Part shown: one piece after another, positions 28,457 to 33,361 of the stretch
Numbering within the stretch: the first letter of the stretch is position 1
Layout: every line of letters begins with the position of its first letter
IMG/VR virus record: IMGVR_UViG_3300042691_025149
Coordinates: 1-33,361 of that record
Length of the DNA stretch: 33,361 nt
Strand: one strand, 5' to 3'
Source: a virus
Made by a program: the position numbers and the translations under genes
The notes under the pieces: generated by a model
What the model was told of the DNA's origin: nothing
Database searches by the model: none
What the model saw: the letters and a program-made list of their open reading frames with translations, nothing else

Positions 28457-29137
28457 ATGCCTATCTATTGGTCTAATACGCTCGACGACATTATCGTACA
28501 ATATAACCAGTCAACCGATTTCGATGAGCGGGAAACCTTATATCGTACCCATATAGATAAGCCTCTTCGTACTATGATTGAAATCTTATTGCGTAAGTTT
28601 TATGGGGTAGCTACGCTCGATATGGAAGAGTTTTATGATATTCTCACGCATGTTACGTTGCAATTACCAAAATATAATGAATATCAAGGAAAGAGTTTCA
28701 GTTATTTCACCGTTATTATTAAACATCGTATTTTACATGCACGAGAAGTAAAACATCGTACTACCACGCAATATAGTGATATACTGGGATGGAATCATTA
28801 TATTGAAGTTGCTGACATGTTGGAGCATGCCGATGACTATGAACCGATCACGGCAACTCCGCTATATCCTTCACAACTGATGTATTATATGGATATGGAT
28901 GATACCCCTGCTGATGCCATTTATGAACGGATGCGTACGCTCCATATTCCTACTATTTTCAAGAAGATTCGGCAACGAAAGATTGCAACCGCCGTCATTG
29001 CCTTATTCCATAACCATGATGTACTGACCAAATATCATAAAAAAGAATTTCTTGAGCAGATACGACAGCAGACGGGCTATAAAACCGTTCATATTAAAGC
29101 AGTGATTAGTAAATTGATTCCGCATATCTTTCCCTAG
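28457..29137 (+). CDS. Late-transcription sigma factor, T4 gp55-like
   Basis: A 226-residue protein from MPIYWSNTLDDIIVQYNQ; an upstream in-frame start would lie inside the opposite gene, so I chose this Met after the promoter. The region LPKYNEYQGKSFSYFTVIIK followed by HRILHAREVKHR matches the sigma region 2-like segment of T4 gp55 and cyanophage late sigma proteins (NP-AYFTQI type). Such factors direct host polymerase to phage late promoters. No clear region 4 is seen. Confidence is moderate, since identity is low. Confidence 0.65.
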   Translation: MPIYWSNTLDDIIVQYNQSTDFDERETLYRTHIDKPLRTMIEILLRKFYGVATLDMEEFYDILTHVTLQLPKYNEYQGKSFSYFTVIIKHRILHAREVKHRTTTQYSDILGWNHYIEVADMLEHADDYEPITATPLYPSQLMYYMDMDDTPADAIYERMRTLHIPTIFKKIRQRKIATAVIALFHNHDVLTKYHKKEFLEQIRQQTGYKTVHIKAVISKLIPHIFP

Positions 29138-29138
29138 C

Positions 29139-29163
29139 AAAAAAATTTTCAGCGGAATTTTTT
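29139..29163 (+). terminator. Possible terminator after the sigma gene
   Basis: AAAAAATT (29140-29147) pairs with AATTTTTT (29156-29163) around CAGCG. It is A/T-only and weak, but it is the only hairpin after the stop. The sequence then turns GC-rich from about 29240. Confidence 0.4.
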
Positions 29164-29378
29164 GTAACGGATAGACAGAAATCATTAATTACCGTATAGG
29201 AAAAAAAAGTTTTCAGGAAAAAATGGTAGCGAAACGCACGTCACCCACCCGCGGGTTTTCGACATGACATTTCGTCCAGTTACGTGAAACCTCTGCGTAC
29301 ACCCGCTTGGATCCACTGTCAACCCCCCAGCGCTCATCGTTACATTCTCCCGAAGTTTGTAACAATCATTCTCCACAC

Positions 29379-29407
29379 TTGACGGGGGCAGGGGGCAGTG
29401 GTATTAT
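29379..29407 (+). promoter_or_regulatory. Promoter, leaderless start
   Basis: TTGACG (29379-29384), 17-bp GC-rich spacer, TATTAT (29402-29407), ATG at 29414. The ATG lies 6 bp after the -10, at the expected transcription start. A CCCGAAG...TGTAAC motif lies 30 bp upstream. Confidence 0.75.
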
Positions 29408-29413
29408 TATACT

Positions 29414-29635
29414 ATGATTACTTCACTGCTTCTTTCTGTCACGCTGGTCACCGACACCACGGTCACCATCACTCGTGAATCCCGTGACATGCAGTTCGGT
29501 CGGGATAAGGTGTCCATCGAACTCACTCACACGGCAGTCCGTCTCGGTTGCGTCAAGCACGAGATCACGGTCGGTGACCTCAAGGTCAAGGGTACCCTCT
29601 ACGTCTGGACTGGCACACTGATCTGTACGAAGTAA
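29414..29635 (+). CDS. Small hypothetical protein
   Basis: A 73-residue protein starting MITSLLLSVTLVTDTTVTIT, with beta-type alternating sequence and two Cys (RLGCVKHE, TLICTK). No ribosome site is possible if the mRNA is leaderless. The gene stops 4 bp before the next -35. No family is recognised; it is a candidate early inhibitor. Confidence 0.55.
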   Translation: MITSLLLSVTLVTDTTVTITRESRDMQFGRDKVSIELTHTAVRLGCVKHEITVGDLKVKGTLYVWTGTLICTK

Positions 29636-29639
29636 CCCC

Positions 29640-29668
29640 TTGACAGTTCGTAGTTAATAGGTTATAAT
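29640..29668 (+). promoter_or_regulatory. Repeated early promoter, leadered
   Basis: TTGACA (29640-29645), spacer ending AGTTAATAGGT, TATAAT (29663-29668). CCCC precedes the -35. The leader of about 25 nt carries AAAGGAAAACG before the ATG. Confidence 0.9.
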
Positions 29669-29698
29669 ACATCATACACTAAACGAAAGGAAAACGAT

Positions 29699-29881
29699 AT
29701 GTCTACGGTCTATGTGGTGGCAGGTGGTGTGAACTACGAAGGTGAGGCACTTGATACGGTGCGGGTGTTCCTCTCCCGTGACGCCGCCGTTGCCTACGGT
29801 GAGTCTCTGACGGCTGAGCAGGAAGACTTGGATGAGACGCGGTACGACTACTACGAGATCGTAGAGACGGTGGTGTCCTAA
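29699..29881 (+). CDS. Small acidic protein
   Basis: A 60-residue protein: MSTVYVVAGGVNYEGEALDT, VFLSRDAAVAYGESLTAEQE, YDYYEIVETVV. The pattern (beta strand, helix, beta strand) resembles phage small proteins of the VYVV...S...A..Y type, which occur widely without known function. It overlaps nothing and precedes the next gene by 1 bp. Confidence 0.6.
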   Translation: MSTVYVVAGGVNYEGEALDTVRVFLSRDAAVAYGESLTAEQEDLDETRYDYYEIVETVVS

Positions 29882-29882
29882 G

Positions 29883-30092
29883 ATGCTCGCCTACCGTTTC
29901 CAGTATGCCAATGGGTACTCTGCCCACATGACGGTGCCCCAATACGAACGGGCGTGTGAGATTGCCTTCGCATGGGGGTTGACGCACACGGTAATCGTCG
30001 AGCCCGTTTTCGGATCGGGTGGGAAGGAGTTCATGATCAATACCGGCTCCATGTGGATCGCCGTCCTGCCCGATGGGAGCAGCCATTCATGA
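29883..30092 (+). CDS. Small hypothetical protein
   Basis: A 69-residue protein: MLAYRFQYANGYSAHMTVPQ, YERACEIAFAWGLTHTVIVE, MWIAVLPDGSSHS. Compact alpha/beta appearance; no recognised family. Translation is probably coupled, as the start lies 1 bp after the previous stop. Confidence 0.55.
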   Translation: MLAYRFQYANGYSAHMTVPQYERACEIAFAWGLTHTVIVEPVFGSGGKEFMINTGSMWIAVLPDGSSHS

Positions 30093-30259
30093 TGTATCTT
30101 ATTATTCTGTTCACCGCCCTCGCCTGTGTGGGGGTAGCGACACCCCTCACCATCCTTACCCTGCGGTGGATTGAACGGACCAGGGAGTCGCCTAGCCCCC
30201 TTCCCGCCCCCAAAGTGGAACCCCAACCAGAGCCCCCACGGCGTATCCGCCTACGGTAA
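30089..30259 (+). CDS. Single-TM protein with proline-rich tail
   Basis: A 56-residue protein from MMYLIILFTALACVGVATPL with one helix, then a tail with many prolines and arginines. The start overlaps the previous stop (ATGA). It may be a membrane-active early protein; the function is unknown. Confidence 0.55.
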   Translation: MMYLIILFTALACVGVATPLTILTLRWIERTRESPSPLPAPKVEPQPEPPRRIRLR

Positions 30260-30302
30260 CCCGAAGAAACCCCGAAGGAAATGTAACAGTTTCCTAGACC
30301 CC

Positions 30303-30330
30303 TTGACTCTACCCAATATAGGGTTATATT
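30303..30330 (+). promoter_or_regulatory. Repeated early promoter, leaderless
   Basis: TTGACT (30303-30308), 16-bp spacer ending ATAGGGT, TATATT (30325-30330), ATG at 30338. CCCGAAG...TGTAAC lies at 30271-30287. Confidence 0.85.
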
Positions 30331-30337
30331 ACAGTAT

Positions 30338-30526
30338 ATGACAAACGACAACACTACCGCACAGACGCAGAGCAGCACCCCCGCCCCTACCCTCAAGCGT
30401 GACGAGTCCGCCGTGGGTGGTTACTACCACGGTCCTAGCAACCAGGCTGGGTTGACGAATCGGGAATATTGGGAAATGATGGACCTGTGGGAAGATGAGA
30501 AATATGACAGAAAATATAACTGGTAA
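30338..30526 (+). CDS. Small charged protein
   Basis: A 62-residue protein. The N-terminal half is Ser/Thr/Pro-rich (MTNDNTTAQTQSSTPAPTLK); the C-terminal half is acidic and aromatic (REYWEMMDLWEDEKYD). It is probably disordered with a binding helix. It ends 4 bp before the next -35. Confidence 0.5.
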   Translation: MTNDNTTAQTQSSTPAPTLKRDESAVGGYYHGPSNQAGLTNREYWEMMDLWEDEKYDRKYNW

Positions 30527-30530
30527 CCCC

Positions 30531-30559
30531 TTGACTTCCCGCAGTTAATAGGTTATATT
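30531..30559 (+). promoter_or_regulatory. Repeated early promoter, leadered
   Basis: TTGACT (30531-30536), 17-bp spacer CAGTTAATAGGT at its end, TATATT (30554-30559). The leader has AAAGGAGATCAAC before the ATG at 30586. Confidence 0.9.
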
Positions 30560-30585
30560 AGATCATACACTCAAAGGAGATCAAC

Positions 30586-30840
30586 ATGGCTAAGGACGTT
30601 TCGAAGGTTCGCAAGGCTACCGCTCGTAAGGCTCTCACCAAGGAAATCCAGGCCCTCCGCAAGATTGAGGCGGCACTCGTCAAGGCTCGTGTGGCGATTG
30701 AAGCCAACAGCGAGAACCTGCACGGCGACAACTACAACCAGATGGCGGATGTGTTCAACAAGCTCGGGATCGCCATCACGGTGGCTGACTCGGCGGTGCA
30801 GGACCGAGCCCACGCCCTCGCCCAGACCTTCGTCAAGTGA
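30586..30840 (+). CDS. Basic helical small protein
   Basis: An 84-residue protein. Highly Ala/Lys-rich helices (SKVRKATARKALTKEIQALR, KIEAALVKARVAIEA) suggest a small four-helix or nucleoid-like protein that could bind DNA or polymerase. It has the clearest ribosome site of the early region, consistent with high expression. Confidence 0.6.
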   Translation: MAKDVSKVRKATARKALTKEIQALRKIEAALVKARVAIEANSENLHGDNYNQMADVFNKLGIAITVADSAVQDRAHALAQTFVK

Positions 30841-30887
30841 CGGGCACGAGGATTGGCCTTAGACCTCGCTAAATATTAGGGCCCCTC

Positions 30888-30960
30888 GCTCCGGTAGCTC
30901 AGTTGGTAGAGCAGTTGGCTTTTAACCAATAGGTCGTGGGTTCGAATCCCTCCCGGGGCA
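30888..30960 (+). tRNA. Second tRNA-Lys (TTT)
   Basis: Acceptor GCTCCGG/CCGGGGC, anticodon stem TTGG/CCAA, loop CTTTTAA giving TTT. Its discriminator A is 1 bp before the -35 box of the next promoter. It is isolated from the other tRNAs. Confidence 0.95.
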
Positions 30961-30961
30961 C

Positions 30962-30990
30962 TTGACAAACTTCCACTAATAGGTTATTAT
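30962..30990 (+). promoter_or_regulatory. Repeated early promoter, leaderless
   Basis: TTGACA (30962-30967), 17-bp spacer ending CTAATAGGT, TATTAT (30985-30990), ATG at 30996, 5 bp later. Confidence 0.88.
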
Positions 30991-30995
30991 ACAGT

Positions 30996-31094
30996 ATGTC
31001 ACCTGACTTCATTAATCTTATGGTGTTCGTCGGTATCCTTTCCGTAGGGTACTGGGCTGGTCGTCTCATCCTCTTCATCATGGAGCAGTTCTAA
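30996..31094 (+). CDS. 32-residue single-TM peptide
   Basis: MSPDFINLMVFVGILSVGYW followed by AGRLILFIMEQF. One membrane helix with an Arg near the end. It is the first gene after a leaderless promoter. Confidence 0.55.
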   Translation: MSPDFINLMVFVGILSVGYWAGRLILFIMEQF

Positions 31095-31095
31095 G

Positions 31096-31257
31096 ATGCC
31101 ACGCAAGAAGCAGATCGTCAGTCCCGCACAGCAGACCACGTACGAACGCAAGATGGCAGAAGCCATTGCCGAGTATAAGGTGTGGATGCAGAGCAAGAAG
31201 AAGGTGAGTGTCAAGGCAATCCTTGATCATACCCTGCCCGTGAGTGGCAGCCGATGA
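31096..31257 (+). CDS. Small basic protein
   Basis: A 53-residue protein: MPRKKQIVSPAQQTTYERKM, AEAIAEYKVWMQSKKKVSVK. Very basic N-terminus with a helical middle. It starts 1 bp after the previous stop, and its stop overlaps the next ATG. It may bind nucleic acid. Confidence 0.55.
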   Translation: MPRKKQIVSPAQQTTYERKMAEAIAEYKVWMQSKKKVSVKAILDHTLPVSGSR

Positions 31258-31607
31258 ACCGCCCGACGTTGCAGGAGATCCGCAAGGAAGCCCTCGACGC
31301 ATCCAATGAGATCGCCATTGCATGGGAGACACTGAGCAGCGATCCACTCTACCGCTCTGACTTTGAACGCACCTTGACTGCCTGCGAAGAGTTGGTGCCC
31401 GATATTGAGCAGTTGTATGTGAAGCTCGTACGTGGCGAGAACGTCCTAGAGGATGGCGAGGAAACGGCGATCAGCTATGCAGATCGGGAGATGTTCCTTG
31501 ATAAGCTGGAGGATGAACTATACGCCAGTTATCAAGTGCTGGATCTCTGGAACCGCTATCAGTTGATTGAAAGCATTACGACCCTTGACAAACAGTCGCA
31601 ATGGTGA
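31254..31607 (+). CDS. Acidic helical hypothetical protein
   Basis: A 117-residue acidic protein of helices (IRKEALDASNEIAIAWETLS, EELVPDIEQLYVKLVRGEN). No family is recognised. Its stop codon lies within the spacer of the next promoter, so expression of the two is linked in layout. Start overlaps the previous stop (ATGA). Confidence 0.6.
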   Translation: MNRPTLQEIRKEALDASNEIAIAWETLSSDPLYRSDFERTLTACEELVPDIEQLYVKLVRGENVLEDGEETAISYADREMFLDKLEDELYASYQVLDLWNRYQLIESITTLDKQSQW

Positions 31608-31613
31608 TATATT
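31585..31613 (+). promoter_or_regulatory. Promoter of the SWIM-gene transcript
   Basis: TTGACA (31585-31590), 17-bp spacer, TATATT (31608-31613). It gives a leader of about 137 nt before the ATG at 31757, far longer than others nearby. Confidence 0.85.
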
Positions 31614-31642
31614 AAAAGAGTGAAGGGAAGGGAGTCCTACCG

Positions 31643-31711
31643 TCCTAATCAGAGAGGATGCGACCACATGAGTTGGCTAGAACCATATGGTCGGGGTTGA
31701 GTCACTAGCCA
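31643..31711 (+). promoter_or_regulatory. Structured 5' leader with pseudoknot
   Basis: CGACCA (31661-31666) pairs with TGGTCG (31688-31693), and TGGCTAG (31674-31680) in its loop pairs with CTAGCCA (31705-31711), an H-type pseudoknot. A TCCT/AGGA hairpin (31643-31658) precedes it. A riboswitch, a protein-binding leader or a stability element is possible; no known class was recognised. Confidence 0.5.
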
Positions 31712-31756
31712 TGACAATAGAGGCTACATTGCAAAGGTAACAAGAGCAGGAGACAC

Positions 31757-32119
31757 ATGAGACGCCAGAACTGCTCACTCCCAACCCACCGTAACATGCA
31801 ATATAAGATTTGGTCCACTTATCCGCCCACGCTGTCCCGCACCCCCAACGGCTACATGAAGGTCTACGGCGGGACTGTCACCAAGCTCATCGCAGGGAAG
31901 ATGGAGATCCCTACAGATACCGCACTGCCGATGAGCACCACCCTCGCACAGTTTGAATGGCAACGCCCCGTCTCTAAACCTTTTCAGCCGCACGTGCGTA
32001 CCGTAGAGGGAAGCAAGGGTAAGACCTATACGATCAAGAGCACGCCGAGTGGCAAGTGGGAATGCAGTTGCAGTGGATACACCTTCCGCAGAACTTGTAA
32101 ACATATTAAAGGAGTCTAA
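31757..32119 (+). CDS. SWIM zinc-finger protein
   Basis: A 120-residue protein. The C-terminus carries KWECSCSGYTFRRTCKHIKG, a CxC...CxH SWIM zinc site, preceded by KGKTYTIKSTPSG. SWIM domains bind DNA or protein in nucleases, recombination factors and helicases. The N-terminal 75 residues have no recognised domain. AGGAG precedes the ATG. It is the first coding gene of the leadered transcript. Confidence 0.85.
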   Translation: MRRQNCSLPTHRNMQYKIWSTYPPTLSRTPNGYMKVYGGTVTKLIAGKMEIPTDTALPMSTTLAQFEWQRPVSKPFQPHVRTVEGSKGKTYTIKSTPSGKWECSCSGYTFRRTCKHIKGV

Positions 32120-32120
32120 C

Positions 32121-32243
32121 ATGCATACGAACGAAGCCTTTCTTAAGCGCACCGATACGGCCGCCCTCATGCTGGAAGCTGTTGAACTTGGTCCGAAGTA
32201 TGTGGAAGCACTGAAGGAACAGATCGCCCGCCTTGGTGTCTAA
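32121..32243 (+). CDS. Small helical protein
   Basis: A 40-residue protein: MHTNEAFLKRTDTAALMLEA, then VELGPKYVEALKEQIARLGV. AAAGGAGTCTAAC precedes the ATG; the frame runs further upstream within the SWIM gene. It overlaps the next start by 1 bp (TAATG). No family. Confidence 0.55.
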   Translation: MHTNEAFLKRTDTAALMLEAVELGPKYVEALKEQIARLGV

Positions 32244-32458
32244 TGCGCACCTGCGTTCGTTGTAAGAGCACCATCCCAAATGAACGCCTAGAGGTGCTGC
32301 CTGACACGCACACGTGTGTTAGTTGTTCGGGAGTACAGAAGTATGTCGGCGCAATGGTATTTGATCATAAGACTGCGGGACGCCTTGAGTTCGTTAGACC
32401 AGAGAACAAGGAAGCAGTCACCGCACTCAAACGGTTTGTAAATAGAGCACGTAACTAA
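32243..32458 (+). CDS. DksA/TraR-like four-Cys zinc finger
   Basis: A 71-residue protein. CVRCKSTIPNERLEVLPDTH, then TCVSC, is the C-x2-C...C-x2-C DksA/TraR-type zinc finger with the typical IPxxRLExLPDT segment. The full-length coiled-coil acidic tip is absent, so it may be a truncated regulator that binds polymerase or another partner. Overlaps the previous stop by 1 bp. Confidence 0.75.
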   Translation: MRTCVRCKSTIPNERLEVLPDTHTCVSCSGVQKYVGAMVFDHKTAGRLEFVRPENKEAVTALKRFVNRARN

Positions 32459-32493
32459 TTATACCCTGTGGGTTCACAATCACAGGAGGTTAT

Positions 32494-32586
32494 ATGCCAC
32501 ATCCACGCAAGTGCGGAAAGGGTCGTCGCAAGGTAGGGAGTAAGAAGCGACGGAACCGATGGAAGAACAGAAAACGTAAGTTCTAG
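32494..32586 (+). CDS. 30-residue highly basic peptide
   Basis: MPHPRKCGKGRRKVGSKKRR, then NRWKNRKRKF: over half Lys/Arg. AGGAGGTTAT precedes the ATG. It could bind RNA or polymerase, or act as an antiterminator-like peptide. A strong terminator follows at once. Confidence 0.55.
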   Translation: MPHPRKCGKGRRKVGSKKRRNRWKNRKRKF

Positions 32587-32591
32587 GAATG

Positions 32592-32610
32592 CCCCCGCAA
32601 GGGGGTTTTT
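32592..32610 (+). terminator. Rho-independent terminator
   Basis: CCCCC (32592-32596), loop GCAA, GGGGG (32601-32605), then T5. It ends the transcript of the SWIM operon. Confidence 0.9.
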
Positions 32611-32691
32611 CTATTACGCCCCCGCTGTGATAAAACACCCCGAATAAACCCCGAAGGGTTTGTAACGGAATTGTAACGGAGGTTTTTACCC

Positions 32692-32720
32692 CTTCCCTTT
32701 CCCCATTAATAGGTTATATT
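32692..32720 (+). promoter_or_regulatory. Repeated early promoter with degenerate -35
   Basis: The spacer ATTAATAGGT and TATATT (32715-32720) are as in the other early promoters, but the -35 position reads TTCCCT. The ATG is at 32728, so the mRNA would be leaderless. CCCGAAG and two TGTAAC copies lie at 32650-32677. Confidence 0.75.
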
Positions 32721-32727
32721 ACCTTAT

Positions 32728-32931
32728 ATGATTAATACTAACGATATCGGTACGCAGATGGTGGACACGCTCACGGGCGATACGGTCACGGTCATTGCTC
32801 TTGAGCAGTGGAAGGGTGGACTGGCGGTGTGTGTCCGCAACCCCAATACCCCCAACCCGGCGGGTATCCCAGGGCTGGAAAACTTCTGGCTCGACTCCCG
32901 CCACCTCGCCCCCTTGACTTCTGACAGTTAA
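32728..32931 (+). CDS. Small hypothetical protein
   Basis: A 67-residue protein: MINTNDIGTQMVDTLTGDTV, VTVIALEQWKGGLAVCVRNP. Beta-rich with a DSRHLAPL end. SH3-like appearance, as in small phage KOW proteins. Its stop codon TAA is part of the next promoter spacer. Confidence 0.6.
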   Translation: MINTNDIGTQMVDTLTGDTVTVIALEQWKGGLAVCVRNPNTPNPAGIPGLENFWLDSRHLAPLTSDS

Positions 32932-32942
32932 TAGGTTATATT
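32914..32942 (+). promoter_or_regulatory. Repeated early promoter, leaderless
   Basis: TTGACT (32914-32919), 17-bp spacer with AGTTAATAGGT, TATATT (32937-32942), ATG at 32948. Confidence 0.9.
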
Positions 32943-32947
32943 ACGGT

Positions 32948-33139
32948 ATGAACCCAATCAACAAAACCTACCGCGTCAACCGCTTCGCAGAAGTCGAAGG
33001 CAACAACGCCTCCGGCTGGGCGGTCATCAACCTCGTCACCGGGCTGCAGTCGGGTCCGCTGTGGCGTACCTACCTTGAGGCGAAGCAGGCCGCCTCTTTC
33101 TTTAAACTCTATTACGAAGCGGTGGAGCAGGGGCGGTAA
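32948..33139 (+). CDS. Small hypothetical protein
   Basis: A 63-residue protein: MNPINKTYRVNRFAEVEGNN, GWAVINLVTGLQSGPLWRTY, LEAKQAASFFKLYYEAVE. A beta-strand start with a C-terminal helix. The form is common among phage early proteins of unknown function. It ends 4 bp before the next -35. Confidence 0.55.
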   Translation: MNPINKTYRVNRFAEVEGNNASGWAVINLVTGLQSGPLWRTYLEAKQAASFFKLYYEAVEQGR

Positions 33140-33143
33140 CCCC

Positions 33144-33172
33144 TTGACTTCCGCCAGTTAATAGGGTATATT
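33144..33172 (+). promoter_or_regulatory. Repeated early promoter, leaderless
   Basis: TTGACT (33144-33149), 17-bp spacer with AGTTAATAGGG, TATATT (33167-33172), ATG at 33178. Confidence 0.9.
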
Positions 33173-33177
33173 ACGGT

Positions 33178-33361
33178 ATGACTTCAAACGGAGAGTATAT
33201 GGGCCACGTCCCGATGTGCAAGGTGTGCGGTGAGTACGAGGCAGGTACGTTCCACGGTGGTGACGTAGATTTCTGTTCCGATACCTGCGCCGACCGAGCG
33301 CACGGATACATGATCGACGCCATGTACGAGGATATGGCGGCACAGTACGACGATGATCCGT
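33178..33361 (+). CDS. Zinc-finger-like small protein (cut by window edge)
   Basis: 61 residues are visible from MTSNGEYMGHVPMCKVCGEY. CKVCGE and FCSDTCAD supply four Cys (CxxC...CxxxC), a probable zinc knuckle; the end is acidic (EDMAAQYDDD). It is driven by its own leaderless promoter and truncated at the window end. Confidence 0.6.
   Translation, partial: MTSNGEYMGHVPMCKVCGEYEAGTFHGGDVDFCSDTCADRAHGYMIDAMYEDMAAQYDDDP

Noticed and set aside
1-33361. CRISPR arrays, insertion sequences, or a replication origin.
   Set aside because: No regularly spaced repeats with spacers, no transposase gene, and no iteron or DnaA-box cluster was seen.

Overview
The window is part of a large double-stranded DNA phage genome, or a virus-like replicon very close to one. 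The evidence is dense small genes in long one-strand runs, an endolysin cassette, a T4 gp55-like late sigma factor, Hsp20, HNH, GreA and SNase homologues, a virus-borne tmRNA, and 26 tRNA genes for 19 amino acids (only Phe is missing). No capsid, tail, terminase or polymerase gene is visible. The host is probably a Gram-negative bacterium with an exosortase, because the window carries a PEP-CTERM protein and two lipobox proteins. The Ig-like (Big2) lipoprotein resembles proteins common in Gemmatimonadota. That host assignment is inference.

Layout. (1) 1-6.9 kb, minus strand: Hsp20 (cut by the window edge), HD hydrolase, HNH, a zinc ribbon, tmRNA, GreA, small DNA-binding-like and membrane proteins, and an HTH gene broken by a -1 frameshift. 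(2) 7.0-9.5 kb, plus strand: a metallopeptidase-like protein, tRNA-Cys, a macro-like protein, a DUF1289 mini-protein, tRNA-Met, and an odd tRNA-like RNA that ends at a strong terminator. (3) 9.5-13.5 kb: four membrane/coiled-coil proteins, SNase, an L,D-transpeptidase-like protein, a GH19 endolysin and a class 3 lipase; this looks like a lysis cassette. (4) 13.5-17.75 kb: two tRNAs, then a metallopeptidase-VWA protein and a MoxR-type AAA+ ATPase, each with its own promoter. (5) 17.76-24.5 kb: the main tRNA array, interrupted by a few small genes and by several non-coding blocks that fold into closed helices or pseudoknots. These include one RNA of about 280 nt. Metabolic-looking genes (flavodoxin-fold oxidoreductase, hotdog thioesterase, PQ-loop protein) and the PEP-CTERM protein lie between the tRNA groups. 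(6) 24.5-29.2 kb: the Big2 lipoprotein, tRNA-Asp, a 1.1-kb segment with a glycosyltransferase-like gene flanked by a 64-bp direct repeat of the tRNA-Asp 3' half, a second glycosyltransferase-like gene, and the late sigma factor. (7) 29.3-33.4 kb: a clearly more GC-rich region of tiny genes, most driven by near-identical promoters (TTGACT, conserved spacer ending TAATAGG, TATATT). Several place the ATG 5-7 nt after the -10 box, so the mRNAs would be leaderless. It looks like an early, host-takeover region.

Together, sigma70-type promoters would be read early by host polymerase, and the phage GreA and gp55-like sigma would redirect transcription later. The tRNAs and tmRNA would support translation while host tRNAs are depleted. 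The lysis genes attack peptidoglycan and perhaps the outer membrane. The most unusual parts are the structured RNAs between tRNAs, the tRNA-like RNA at 9.3 kb, the tRNA-Asp repeat element, the leaderless promoter cassettes, and the MoxR/metallopeptidase-VWA pair.
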